From assembly GCF_002775205.1 (NCBI RefSeq), contig NC_036459.1, forward strand, positions 1 to 64,000: DNA of 64,000 nucleotides, given 5' to 3'. The position numbers were made by a program, and so were the translations under genes. Positions 27,651-40,200 of this stretch are shown here, piece after piece. Positions within the stretch are counted from its first letter, which is position 1. The number at the start of each line of letters is the position of its first letter. This stretch comes from Xiphophorus maculatus (taxonomy: Eukaryota; Chordata; Actinopteri; Cyprinodontiformes; Poeciliidae). Below the pieces are notes generated by a model. That model was given only the letters and a program-made list of their open reading frames with translations. It was not told the origin of the DNA and searched no databases.

Positions 27651-27850
27651 TCCCTGCAGAATCTCTCCTTCCTCCTTTGGGTCCGCAGTCTTCCTCTCCT
27701 CCAGCAGATCCACCTGCTCCCTCCGACCCGGTTCTGTTGGCGTCGGTCCGACAGATTCAGGTCACGTCCAGCGTCAGTACCAACAGAACCGCCTCAGGAT
27801 GTTCCGATCCAAAAGGGCGGCTTGATCTGTCTCGTCTGTGACCCAGAGAT
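27200..27850 (-). promoter_or_regulatory. CpG-rich stretch, candidate kiaa1549 promoter / 5' UTR
   Basis: The segment is visibly richer in CG dinucleotides than its surroundings (for example ggttcggtccggcgcggcct) and lies 0.7 kb upstream of the first coding exon. It contains a purine tract of gaggaa units near 27617. Frames on both strands are open here, as is usual in CpG-rich DNA, but none resembles a known protein. No TATA box was seen. Confidence 0.35.
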
Positions 27851-27936
27851 GTTTATCCGACTGGACCCATTTCTCCAGAACCGACCCAAATAGACGTCTT
27901 AACGGAGGCCTCTGATTGGTCAAAACATTCACTATT

Positions 27937-28014
27937 AGTTTGATACCTGGTTCCCCCAGAACCGACAGCCGGTCCAGAACGCTGCAGCTGGAGTTCTGAC
28001 TAAAACCAGGAAGG
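27937..28014 (+). mobile_element. LINE RT fragment
   Basis: The stretch reads ccagaacgctgcagctgg and then gttctgactaaaaccaggaa, matching the VLTKTRK-coding block at 25800-25830. It is a short relic directly before the minisatellite. Confidence 0.55.
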
Positions 28015-28030
28015 CAGAGACACCACCCGG

Positions 28031-28347
28031 TACTACATCATCTAGTTCTACATCACCTAATTCTATATTTAGTTCTACATCAGCTAGCTCTACATTATCT
28101 AGTTCTATATTTAGTTCTACATCATCTGGTTCTACGTCATATAATTCTATATTTAGTTCTACATAATGTAGTTCTACATCATCTAGCTCTACATTGTCTA
28201 GTTCTATATTTAGTTCTACATCATCTAGTTCTATATGTAGTTCTACATCATGTAGTTCTATATGTAGTTCTACATCATCTACTTCTACATCAACTAGCTC
28301 TACATCATGTAGTTCTATATGTAGTTCTACATCATCTAGCTCTACAC
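28031..28347. repeat. Minisatellite of TCTAGTTCTACATCA-like units
   Basis: About 20 variable 15- to 16-base units (tctagttctacatca, tatatttagttctacatc and relatives). The regular unit keeps frames open on both strands (VELDDVELNIEL on minus, SSSICSSTS on plus). This is not evidence of coding. Confidence 0.9.
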
Positions 28348-28915
28348 CGCCCGTTTCTGAATCGCTGAACGGATTAAAAATCTGCTGCTGGATCAACACT
28401 GTAAAACATTTGAAGTTGGTTTAACTTGGAAATGAACGTTCACCTCCTGCCTTGAAAAACGATTTAAGTCAACAAGAAAATTGTTTTGGTTTTAGCTCTT
28501 TTAGCTTGGTTTTAGTTGATTTAATAGTCAAGTTGTCTAAGTATTGTTTAAATGTATTAATCTTGAATTGTGAGTTTTAACTTAATGCTGCAAATTAAAC
28601 CAAATAGTTATTTTACAATATGCAAGAAAAAATTGACACAACCTAAAGAGCTCACAATATCAAGTTCAGATAATTATTTTACTTTATAATAATTGAAATT
28701 CTTGTTTCAAATGGCAAGAACAAAATTTCTGATCTTATTAATTTTATTAAACATCACAACAAATTCTGCTCAGAACATTTAATGTGAACACATTATCCTC
28801 AAGCTTTAAAATAAACATCTGCATAAATAACAATCTTCCATCTCAGGATACAAAAACCTGCCGCTAAGCATTCTGGGAAATAGTTCCCACTCCTGTCTTC
28901 TTCTTTCAGTTTTTT

Positions 28916-29101
28916 TTCTCTCCCCTCCAGGGTCTTTTGTGGCTCTAATGTCCCTTATATGAAAAGTTGGCTGACAGGAAAGGGGGGAAGACATGCGGCA
29001 AATGTCGCCGGGTCCGGGAATCGAACCCGCGACGGCTGCGTCGAGGACTCAGGGCCTCCAAGTGTGGGCTGCGCTGTCCCCTACGCCACCACGGCACGCC
29101 C
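28916..29101 (-). mobile_element. Complete tRNA-derived SINE with 16-bp target duplication
   Basis: The minus strand starts with GTGCCGTGGTGGCG (box A region) and has a perfect box B, GGTTCGATTCCC, near 29015. A tail follows with catgtcttcccccctttcct and a taagggacattagagccac-type block. The flanking direct repeats cttctttcagtttttt at 28900-28915 and 29102-29117 are identical, so the insertion is fairly recent. Confidence 0.88.
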
Positions 29102-29284
29102 CTTCTTTCAGTTTTTTAAGTGCTAACCTAGAAATGATATTTTATTAAACTCTGAGGTTTGACAAAATGAATAAAAGTTCAATTATTACTGTAAGTTTAT
29201 CTTTCACAGATTCATATTTAGACTCAAAATCTAAATTTATTTGACTTAGAGTAGAAGATAGTAGACACAACTAAATGTGGCTCA

Positions 29285-29415
29285 AATGTTGTACAGTGAA
29301 CCAAACATGAAGCAGCATTCAGCTTCTATGCACCACAGATCTGGAACAAACTTCCAGAAAACTGAAAAACAGCCGAAACCCTGAGTTCCTTTAAATCCAG
29401 ACTGAAACCAGCAGG
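29285..29415 (+). mobile_element. LINE RT C-terminal fragment
   Basis: Near-identical to 25860-25970: gcagcattcagcttctatgc, tggaacaaacttccagaaaa and ctgagttcctttaaatccag. It is a second copy of the reverse-transcriptase end of the same LINE family. Confidence 0.7.
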
Positions 29416-29419
29416 TTAT

Positions 29420-31430
29420 TTGCTTTTGAAACCTAATCAATGGAATATTGATTGATCCTGATTACCTTTTGTTCCTTCTCTTCTTCCTGCCAGTGACGCG
29501 ACGTTTCCCTCCTGATTTCTAGTTGAAGGTGAAAAATTCCTGATGAATGTTTAATGAAAAACAGAATAAAAACTTAATAGAAACCAGACGGCAGCGACTG
29601 AAGAATCCAGAGGCGTCAGTCAGTCGGTCAGAGATTCTGGAACAAACGGATCGATTAGCGACAAAGGAAACAATCAAATCTAACCCAACAAACCAGAAAA
29701 TAAATAAATAACTAACTAACTAAGATAAGTAACAACTGACTGATATCATCAAAAAGAATAACTAAAGCAAAGCACAAAACAAATGATCAAAAATAAAATC
29801 CCCAAAAGAACTAAAGATCCTGACAGTTTGATTATTGTTTCAGTTTTTATAAATGGTTAAACATGTTTCATCTTAACAGGAATGAAAGATTTAAACCGAG
29901 GAAAACTCTGATGTGATGGAGGAGAAGAGGAAGTGGATTTCTGGACTTCCTGTTTCTGTGTCCAACAATCATAATTCACGTTTCCTCTGCTTCAGATCTG
30001 AAGCTTCCAGATATTCAGCAGAAAGAAACTCATGGAAAATAAAGTCTTTGTTCTGATAAAAGTATTTAGACAAAAATTCCCACCTAGTTTTAGTTTTTGT
30101 CTGCTTTTTTAAAAGCTTTAATAATTTATTATATTTAATCATTTGTAATACCTTTCTGAATAACTTTGCTATTAGTATATTTAGAATCAAATACAATAGA
30201 AATACTCTTTAGTGTTGTACAATCTGTCCGTTAAAATGATGAAAACTTTCAGCCTTGGAAAAGTTCTGCTGTGAGACATAAAACATTTTTATTAGTGCAG
30301 AAAATTACAGAACAAACATCTGAGCTGAACTTCTGGATCAGAACCATGCAGGTTATTAATGTTGGTAGCGTCGCATGCAGAATGACAGTTCAACATCGTT
30401 TTCTGATAAACAACTACAGCTAGATTATTGACCTTTGACCTCCAGAGACAACTCAAGATAATCCCAACAAATTGGAAAGCTGAAAAAACTCAAACTAAGT
30501 TGTTGTGATGTTGGTGTTCAGGTCTGAGTACGGAGTTTATGTAGAGCCCAGTTTGATTCAAACTACAGACAGCAAAGAGCCAGGAGGTCACCGCCGGACT
30601 CTTCTATCAAAAACTGAAGACTAAAATGTTCATGTTGATCTCTGCTTGGCTGACATGCCAGGAATTTACAGAAAGTCTAGAAAAGCTGCAGGAAGCTGCT
30701 GTGACCCGGTTCTCATCCAGCAGATTCTCCCTTTTCCTGCAGCTTTTCAGACGTTCAGTTTTCTAGATTGTTGCAGACATTTTTACAGCTGGTTCATGAA
30801 AGGTTTGGTTCTCATGCTCGTCCTGGCAGGTCCAATAACCGGACACATCGACTTCAGACTGTGTGCAGGAATTTCTTGCTCCAAGGCACTGCGTCTCCGC
30901 TGATCAGGATCAGTTTCGTTTTACTCTCTATATATTTTGGTCTCCAGTCAAATATAAGCATAAACTTACCTAAATACGGAAAAACAGAAGAGATTGTTAC
31001 CTGACAAAATGTTTAAACCTAGAGAGAAAATCAAATCTGGTAAGTCTAACCCTCCGGTCATCATTCAGTAAATGTGGATTATTCTCATAGCTAAAGAATC
31101 CTACAATGTTTTTTATGCACTACATTAAATCATATTGGAGAGAATCAACATCCTCACTAGCACATTTTTACATTGAGGAGACATTTATGCAACAGGCAAA
31201 GTTTTCTTTATTCATCCTGTCTGAACTGGGAAGTTAAGAGTTGGACTAGTTTCGTTTCACAAAAGGTACAGGACATGGAACATATTCTCTCATCATATAC
31301 TGAGTTTTTATCCATATTATTTACCAGGAGAGTTCACCACTGTTATTTTGGCAGCTGTTTCCATCCCACCATCAGCTGCACATGAAGTCATCAGTTCAGT
31401 TGTTGCTAAGCTACAACCACAACACCCAAC
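29420..31430. other. AT-rich sequence without recognised genes
   Basis: Open frames are short and AT-biased. A weak repeat-like patch lies near 30700-30900. I see nothing in it that I can name. Confidence 0.5.
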
Positions 31431-31435
31431 GTGTT

Positions 31436-32035
31436 TGTGACAATATCTGGTGATCTAAATTATGTCTCACTCTCTGCCGCACTTCCAACATTTTAACACT
31501 CAATCAGCTCTTCTGCCAGACAAAACTAAATGTTTCCTCAGCAACAAATTCTAGATTTGTTGTGAATGTCAGGTTTGCATACATCACTGCAAGACCTCCC
31601 CTTAGAAAATCAGATCACAATGTTATTTTTCTCTGCCAGGAGTATAAAGCCGTTATTCAGAGGCAATCTCTAAAGAAGAATACTGCGAGAAGACAATCAC
31701 AGGAAGCTGAAGAAACCATGCTGGCTTGTTTTGAGGCTACTGATTGGATCGCTCTCTGCCAGCCTCATGGAGATGACATCAGAGCCATGACTGATCTGAA
31801 CCTCTGTGTGGACGGCAGCGTCGCCACCAGAACAGAGACAATAACAAACCCTGGATCAGCAGGGACCTGAAGAAACCAAAGAGCCTTTAAGGAAGGAGAC
31901 GGGGAACGGAAGCAGCTCCAGTCCAGATCAGAGACAGAAGAACAGGAAGAACCTGGAGGACAAACTGCAGAGAAACCAAATCAGAGAATCAGGAAGGAGG
32001 AAGATCTCAGGCTGCGGGCAAAAGGAGGATCAGAT
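31436..32035 (+). mobile_element. LINE endonuclease-region relic
   Basis: Several frames together show SGDLNYVSLSA, then SDHNVIFLCQEYKAVIQRQ, then EAEETMLACFEATDWIALCQ and PHGDDIRAMTDL. These match the endonuclease-to-linker part of fish non-LTR retrotransposons (SDHN, W..E.E..L..CFE.TDW, PHG.DID). Stops and frameshifts break it. A further LINE-like patch (ARQPD / LDNLIK) lies near 32350-32420. Confidence 0.7.
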
Positions 32036-33980
32036 GGATGGATTGTTCCAGCGTTGTGGAAGACATCCCGCTTTATTCTGCGCTCAACGATTGTAGACCT
32101 GTTGCTATGACGACCCACATCATGAAGGTCCAGCAGTCCGATTCCTGTCATCTTCAGAAATACTCAGATTACTCTGCAGCTGTCAGAGGATCAAAGCTGG
32201 TGGACAATCATCCTTACTGCCAACAAGTGGTCAAGAGAAAGGTCAAAGGTCAAACCCTGTTTCCATCACAGCAGAGGATTATAGAACCCCCAGTGTTCAT
32301 CTGGACAGACTGGACTGGAGACAGAGAAGGGTCTATAGGAGGACCAGAACCAGAACCAGAAGAGGCTCGACAACCTGATTAAGAACCCTGGTTCTGTTCT
32401 GGTTCTGTTGGACCTCTGTAGTGTGCATTTCATTTCTCTTTGGGATTAAAGGAATATTTTGGAGCTGAATTAAATCAGAGCTACTTTTCCAGTCAGTTTT
32501 TCCCCCATTAGACCCTCCCTCTCCCTCATCAAAATAAACAAAGCTTTATTGAACTGAATCCCATGAACAAATCTGTGCTAAAATATTTGAACTTTTAAAG
32601 CAACTTTGGTATCACCACAGTGTAATCAGTTAAATAAGCTCCATGTTTCACTGCTACATTGGCTGCTGCACAACGACAAACACAGAAATGGAAGTTTTGT
32701 CACTTTATAAAGGAATTATTAGAGAAAAGAAAGCTCAGTCATTAGATAAAAACACAAGAAGCATCAAGCAGACTGAAGCAGAGTCAATGGATGAAGAAAA
32801 CGTTAAAGTTCTCCTTGCTACAGTTTCTAGTAGTCAGAGCTACTCAGTATGTGCAAAGTGTTACTTTAGTTCAGGAAGAGATAATAAAGAGCTAAATACA
32901 CATAACGTGTCTGAAATGTCAGCAATAAACCATTCATTTATCAGCTGGACAGTGGAAAGACCTTCCCTCACATCACCGACAGAATCAGCACCTAAACACT
33001 TCCCTTCAGAACCAAACGGAACCAAACAGAAGATTCTTCTCTCCAGCAATCAGGGCTGCAGAGGAAGCTGCACCGCCCCCTGGCGGATACTAGAGAGAAT
33101 TGTTGGCTTGATGTGCAATTTGCAGAAGACTGAAACATGAGAGTTTCCAGAAAGTTGCCAACGTGTGAACCAGGTTGCTCTTCTATGGGATGAACTAACT
33201 GGAGGGAGAGGAGAACATTTTACAACATCTGGGTTTGATGCTTTCTGGTGGAATTCAATCTGCAGAAAGAGGAAAAGTCCAAAAACGTTGACCTGAAACT
33301 TGACATTTAAACAACCAACTTTAGCAGGTTTTCTGTGAAAAATCTGCATGTCATTATAGTTCAAGTTATTATTATTAAATGATTGTTTAAAATTAGATGC
33401 AAACCTAAAAATCCAGATTTATGATCCAGATTCCCCAGTCTGGAAAGAAGGACCAGTTTGGGTGAAGTTCTGTTGTGTGTTTGAGAACGGGAACGTTCTC
33501 CGCTCATTGACTGATATTTACCTCAACATTCCAGTTTGCACTCAGTCAAGGTGAAAGTTGCTCATATCGATGGTTTGAGTCGGTCATCAGACAAGCCTCA
33601 TGTTAACTGATGAACTTTGAAACTTTGCTTCTTGTGTCAGATTTAGTTTTTGATCAAATTGTGATTAATTTAAAAAGCCTCTAATTAATTACATTTTCAA
33701 AGGCGTCCCACCGTTTTAACATCATGATATTTTTCTGTAGGAGTTCTATCAGTTCACACATCCAACACGTTGCTCTAATGCTAGCTGTGGAATAAAAATG
33801 GATCATAGAGGTGGATCTGCAAAGCCCAGAGCTGAATGACCCGCTGACCTCCAGGAACAACAACCAGTCTTTCCTCCACTCTGACGTCTGTGCAGAGTTG
33901 CATCATGGAGACATCATGGATGGATGAAAGCAAGCCAACAGGTTCCCACAGCATGCCGTGAGGTCACTTCCTGTTAGTCC

Positions 33981-34073
33981 TCAGGCCCTGGTAAATCTGG
34001 GGACAACCAGAACCAAAATGGCCGCCACCGCGACCGCCGCCACCGCCATGTTCCAGCCTTCAGAGTCGCTTTT
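33981..34073 (-). CDS. ccdc136: Alternative distal last exon of ccdc136 encoding a second tail anchor
   Basis: After the acceptor tttccag the exon reads 30 codons, KSDSEGWNM then a hydrophobic run AVAAVAVAAILVLVV, ending PRFTRA and TGA. It starts in phase 0, the same phase in which the ccdc136 exon ending at 39601 finishes, so it can replace the proximal last exon (37389-37285). The GW-hydrophobic-VP...ARA pattern is reminiscent of one of the alternative tail anchors of SLMAP. That it belongs to ccdc136 is inferred from phase, orientation and the lack of another upstream gene between 34 and 37 kb. Confidence 0.6.
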   Translation of the reverse strand, partial: KSDSEGWNMAVAAVAVAAILVLVVPRFTRA

Positions 34074-34785
34074 CTGGAAACAAAAAAGAGAGTCATGTTA
34101 GAAGCATCTGTAAAGGAGGATCACTGTCACTTCACGCTCCTGACAGCAGGTCTTCTGCTGAGTCGCTGTTGGTGAAAATAGATGATCCTGGTGAGCTCAT
34201 CAGCGCCACCTGTCTGTGGACCAGACTGAGATGAACCAGTTTCTATGAAACCACACTGATATTTAACAAGGAGACAACTCCTGTTCTCCATCCCAACAAC
34301 CAATCACACACCTGCAGGTCATGACCACAACCACTGAAGACAGCAGGGTTGAACTTCTGACAGATCAACCAAAAACTGTCTTCATGCTGTCAGAGACCTG
34401 ATGAAGGGTCAGGGGAATAAATCATGTTTAAAATGACCAAAACAAAAGATCAGGCACGTTTTATTTTGCTTCATGTTTAAATGAAAGGTGCATTGATGGA
34501 TTACTAGTTCATCCCTTCAATCTTAACGACCAGTTTCCCAGAATAGCCATTTTTCAGACTGTAAACTCATCATTTTACATCATAAGTCATCCAGAGGAGG
34601 TTTGCACCTTTAACCCCTTAACTGCCACCCCCAAAACACTTCAACCTTATCCAAAGGGCACATGAGGACACTGCCATTCCCAACCAATGGAACCAATGCA
34701 GCCTTAAAATGTCCCAAGATGACATTCTTTCCAATGACCAGCAGGGGGAATATGTAGACTGCTAAGAATCTCTGACAGTCTACAT

Positions 34786-34973
34786 CCCCAAAGTAGGTCC
34801 GGCATCCTGCGTGTTTAAGTTCTCTCCCTGGTTTAACGCACCTGGATCCAATGATGGCTCATTAGAAGGCCTAAGAAGATCACTGACCCGATGAGACGGT
34901 TGTTACTGCCACCATGGAGAGAACTAAAACGTGCAGGATGCCGGCCCTCGAGGACCAACTTTGGGGACCCCTG
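34786..34973. mobile_element. hAT-type MITE
   Basis: Inverted ends: ccccaaagtaggtccggcat on the left and the inverse ggatgccggccctcgaggac... ccaactttggggacccctg on the right. The left end lacks the first few bases. Identical 8-mers gtctacat flank it (34778-34785 and 34974-34981). It lies between the two alternative last exons of ccdc136. Confidence 0.8.
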
Positions 34974-34999
34974 GTCTACATACTGGTCATACTGGTGGA

Positions 35000-36554
35000 T
35001 CCTGCTATGATTCCACCTTCTGCGCTCACAACCAATGCAAAGTCCTGACAGGAGCTCCACCAACATGGAGCCACAGTCACGATGGTGTTGTAACCTAAAC
35101 ATGAGACCAGTGAGGCCAGTTCACCACAGCTTTATCTTCCCAGGTCAGAAGCTCCTCTAGAAAGTTCTGGATCTACCTACTAGATCTGTCTTAGTCAGAT
35201 GAACCAAACATCCAGATGATGTGAACCATTCTCCTCTGCAGAGGAGGAAGTGTTTGAATGGCTGATTCCACTAACTAAAGACCGCCTCTGCATACTGAGC
35301 TCCATCCAGAAATGATGACATCATGATATGAAACCACTATGTAACCCAGGTGGCCGCCATGACCCAATCACCTTCCCTTTAAGTTGATTGTCATGTGTGC
35401 TTCCAGGTTTTGTTTTTTCTTCCCCACCTTGCTGCTGCTCACTGTTGGTTGTTTATAAAACAACCTGGAGTTTCTGAATTGACTCATCACTCATTTGATC
35501 TCTAAAACTTGAAGATTGCGGTGAGTTGTTAAATACCATCTGACTTGACGTTGTATAGTATCTGCAATGATAGCGCCGCTAATATTTCCCTCCTGTTGAA
35601 TCACTTGCCAGGTTGTGATTCATTGACAGCTGGTAAACCTTCCTGATTTGAGCAAGTTATCATTGCATCCACCTCCTCAGATAATCCGTTACTCGACAGT
35701 GAGTAGATAATAGGGCGTTATTTTCGCTCTGCTCCGCCAGTTAGCATTAGCATTAACTCTGATCCATCGACAATCAGTAGCCCACATCAGTTTAGTCTAC
35801 TTATTAATTACTTACTTAATGAAGAATCACACTGTTGCAGCCGAATTAAAGACCACACCTTTATTATTTAAGGGTTTACCTTTCAACTTTAGATTTGATT
35901 ATTTTTTCCATGATTTCTTTATTGGTGTTGCAGTCCATGTTGGTGCAGCAATGAAATTTGGTACCTAATATGATTTAGTTTGTAGCTACTTTGATCAATC
36001 ACATTTGCAAGTTGATTGATTTGATTCAATATTGGTTGTTTGTAACGACTGCTAATTATATTATTTAAGTAATTTTGAACTTGAATTATGAAGTGCACTT
36101 TTTTTTAAAAAGGATTTAAATTTTTCTTTTTATCTTCTGTCTTTTTTATTTTTTCTATGAAGTTGTTAAAATATAGCAAGTATGTATTTAATTGTTTTCT
36201 TGTCTCTCCCATTTAGTTTATATAAATATAATGTTTATATATGAACTTAATGTGTGTTATCTGGTCTTTTAGGTCAGGTTTTATCCCTTTGCCGTCGCAT
36301 TGACTCACTTGATGACGGAAGATGGCGAGCTACTCACCCACCATCTGGTGGTAGGAAAACGGAACTACACTTTCCCTACAGAAACGAACTAAACTGAGTA
36401 TTGAAAAGGGAAAATAATTATTCTCTCTTTGTTCTTGGATCTTTTATGGACTCTATTACGTTTGAAGTATCACTGATTATTATTATAATTGTTTTTGTTG
36501 GTGTGTGTTTTTTCCCCTTCTGTTTTTTTGGAAATTTATTGTTTTGTTGTTTTG

Positions 36555-36598
<44 letters not shown>

Positions 36599-37280
36599 TC
36601 CACTGCAATAAATAGCAATATTAACAAACTTTATTTTTTTTGTATCAGTTGTATTAATTATTCACCCCACTCATGACTCCGTGCCGTACCTACTTCTGAT
36701 TATACAAACTGGTTAACACTACACCTCGCAGTCAGATCTGCTCAGTTGAGAAAAGCGCTACAACTAGAACCTGATTAGCATCTCTCAGCCATAGTGAGGA
36801 GCTCACTCTGTTTTTGATGCCCCATGAAGACTCTGCACCTGCCTCATGTGGCTGTTGGGTCTCTACCCACAGTGAAGTCAGCCATCCCCAACTAAAGCTA
36901 CTGACAAAAGATAGTGATGGTGAAACAGCATACTGCCTCCAACCCTGTTTTACAAACAGGTAACATCAGAGTGCATACTTGGGTTTAATGGACGTTATCT
37001 TTGCTCTAGAAAAGCTCCTTCTGTCCTTTAACTAGTTTCCAGTAGGAACATGGCTTCCCACTGGAAACGAGACACTGTGTTCTTCTTTATAGTGGCATTT
37101 ATTCAGACTCATTTCTCATGATATCAGTGCAGCCTTTGCTGAGCATGTCTGAATGACACACAGAGATCAGGAGCACCATCAGGTTTCATCTCCACTAGCT
37201 GCACTAAGGTGCTCTGAGCAGGTTCTCGTTTATCAGCCATTCTTGGCTGCAGAAAGAAGCAAAGCCATGGCCATACCTGG
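35000..37280. other. Gene-free AT-rich stretch with (ATT)n run
   Basis: No exon recognised. It contains a TATA-like tttataaaac near 35453, a donor-like gcggtgagt near 35520, and an uninterrupted ATT microsatellite at 36556-36598. It would be intronic if the distal ccdc136 last exon is used. Confidence 0.5.
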
Positions 37281-37284
37281 TCCC

Positions 37285-40200
37285 TTAGGACGCCAGCTCC
37301 TCCCACCAGCACCAAATCAACGCCACTATAACAATCAATCCTATGAACGGGATGGAGAGGACGGGGGGCTCTGAAGGACGGGTGCAGTTCTGGGAAGAAG
37401 ACAGGGTGGGGTGTAGAGGGAGGAGGGGAGAGGAGAAAATAAAAGCAGAAAATAATCTAAGTACTAACATGAGAAGGTGTGACAGGGAGAATATCGACAG
37501 GGACTAAATAAAATGTGACTGGATGAACAGAGAGAGAGATTTAAAGACTGGTAGGTCAAGCATAACAGAATTTTATAGTTAACAGTATAAAATTCATATT
37601 AAACAGATCTGACGATGCTCAGTCGAACACATGCAGACAAACAGATGGACAAGAGATAACTGAAGCATGCTCAAAGGCAAAATGCTCAGCCAACATGCTA
37701 ACGCTCTGTCACTGTGACGGTCTAAGGAGCATCTGTAGGGTCACACTGGGGCCATGAAGGGTTGGACGGACTGGTTTACCCACCACGAGCCACAGAGATA
37801 GAACAACATAAGGGAACACTTTGATAAAGAAGGATGAAGGAGGAAAGAAGCTGCTATGTAAAACTCCCAAACCAAACCAAGAACAGGTCCAAGACCAAGA
37901 ACCTGACATTTGCTTTTGTTCAGAAGGTGCTTCGTGTTTTACCTGCAGGGGGAGCCAAAGACATTAAATTACAGCTACATGTTCAAATGTTAGAACTAGG
38001 AGACTGTAGAGATAGAATCCCTTCATGTTTGGACTTAGAACCATCTGTCATGAGGAACAACCCAGGGCAGGTACCTAGCTACCAGGGGTTAGCATTAGAG
38101 CCGATGAAGTACTGTCCAATAGCTTTGATCAATCTCTGCACTGAGGTCAACAAGATAAGAAAAGTGAAGTTCTACCAGAGGCAAAAGCTTCAACCTACAC
38201 ACCAAGATGAGAACCAAAGACGAGTGAAGGTCAGACTATCAGTCGTGAAACGTTGAAATGTTCACCACAGACGAAAACACCCCCAATCTGTTCACTGTGA
38301 AGGTAATGAGATTGTCTTTGTGCCATATGTTGTTTCTGTGATCCTTTCTGAGACGGATCCTACGAACCAGGACTGGCTAGACATCAGGTCAGAACCAGAA
38401 CAGCTTTCAGATTAAAACCATGGACTGGATGGTTCCACTCAGGATCCTGATCCACCAGAATAGAAAAGCAGTGTGACTGAACTCTCATGAACATTCAAAT
38501 CTCCCAGGCAATGATTGGTAGCCAGGGCCACAGAATTGGGTTTTTTCTATTATTATTTTTTGGATTTAGTGGCCTTTATTTCACAGAAGATTGACAGGAA
38601 AGAGGGTTGAGAGAGAGGGGGAAGACATGCGACAAAGGTCAACGGGCCGGGACTCAGACTCCTGATGACCGCCCAACATGGGTCACGCACTCCGCCGCGC
38701 TCGGTCTGCCCTGCAAACCACTTCTGTTCCAATAACGGTTTTACTTTGATGCAGATTCAGACTGAAGTCACCCAAGACCTTCAGAGAGGACCATCAGAAG
38801 TGTTCACATTTAATTTAAATTCACAGATTGATCTCAACTTGTTCAGTGAACTGTTTTTAAGAGTCCCACTACAGTTAGGTGTCAGCTCACCGCAGTACCT
38901 GTACGTCTGTCTCACATAAAGAAAACAAACTTCGAGTTTCTATCAGATCTGGTACCTATGGGAATTTCATGCAATCAATATTACCAACACATCACTGGAT
39001 ATTTGTTTTTCTCATTTTTTTTGTTACCAAGACCTCTTTTTAGTAAAATCTTTCACTCTTGCATCGCTGTGTCTCAGGTGTTTGTAGGAATTGTATTCAG
39101 TTAAAGTTGTTCAGTGAACTGTTTTAAAGAGTTCACTTAAAAACTCCCAGCCGTACTGGGATCCCCTTTCAGCTGGAAGGCTGCTGGTTTGATCTTTTGC
39201 TTACTACAATCCCCATAGTCATCAGCCCTTGAGCAAACTTTTGGGTCATGTGACACCCTCTCTGGGGTTCCTCATCAACATGTAGACGGTCTCCATCAGT
39301 CAGTTTAGCAGACACCGAGGCAGACACATGGAGAAAACAAATGTTCTCAAAAATGTTAAGAAGCTTGCAACTAAAAGTTTAAAGGTCTGCTGCGGAGTTA
39401 TCAGCCAGCATGCACACACATGGACAGTAGTTATGGCAACAGAGGGCTGGACTCTCAAGGCATCTGAGGTTTCACCTAGCAGATCTTTGTTCTTACCTTG
39501 GAGGGAACCTGGTGTTCCTCACTGACTACTTCAGAAACCCTGAGCTGTCTGACTTTCAAAGCAGGACCACCCAGCTCCCACTGACCTTCTGACCTCTTAC
39601 CTGCAACTTTCGTCCCAGCAGCTCCCGCAGCTCCGCCTTGCAGCTCTGCAGCTGCAGCTGGAGAGCTGCTCGCTCCCGCTGGCTGCCTTCGTGCAGCTGC
39701 TGCAGCTCCTCCAGCTCCTTCTTCAGACCTTCACACTGACACAGGGAACATCCACGCCTGGTGTTCATCAGACAGCAGTGGCAGGCTGGTATTAATGACA
39801 CCATAACTCACAACTGAGTTTAACCACCGGATAAAAAGCAACCAGCTGATCCCGAAAATAGCAAACATTTGTACGAATCTACTGAAAACCAGAGAGCAGG
39901 AAGCAACAGGAGCTAAACCCGATACCTCCAGCTGGACCTTGAGAGCCAACTCTTCTGCCATTCTCAGCTGGACCTTCAGGGTCCTGATTTCATCCTGGAC
40001 CGCTGACGAGTCCAGATTCTGCAGTCCGGGTTTGGACTGGGACAGAGTGATGTAGGAATCCGCCTTTAGATGAACCTCCTCCTCAGTTTGGCCCTCAGCT
40101 CTGACTTCCAGGTACGAGTCACCACATCTGAGACAACCAGGGAAGAAGGGTGAGAAGATTCAGCTGATCCAGTCCTTCGCTGCCTACCAGAACCAGCAGT

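Noticed and set aside
27229..27841. Plus-strand frames of 75-198 codons in the CpG-rich stretch
   Set aside because: GC-rich DNA keeps frames open by chance; no family resemblance, and the region is more likely kiaa1549 5' flank.
28916..29101. tRNA gene suggested by strong box A and box B
   Set aside because: No foldable acceptor stem; the tail and target duplication show a SINE.
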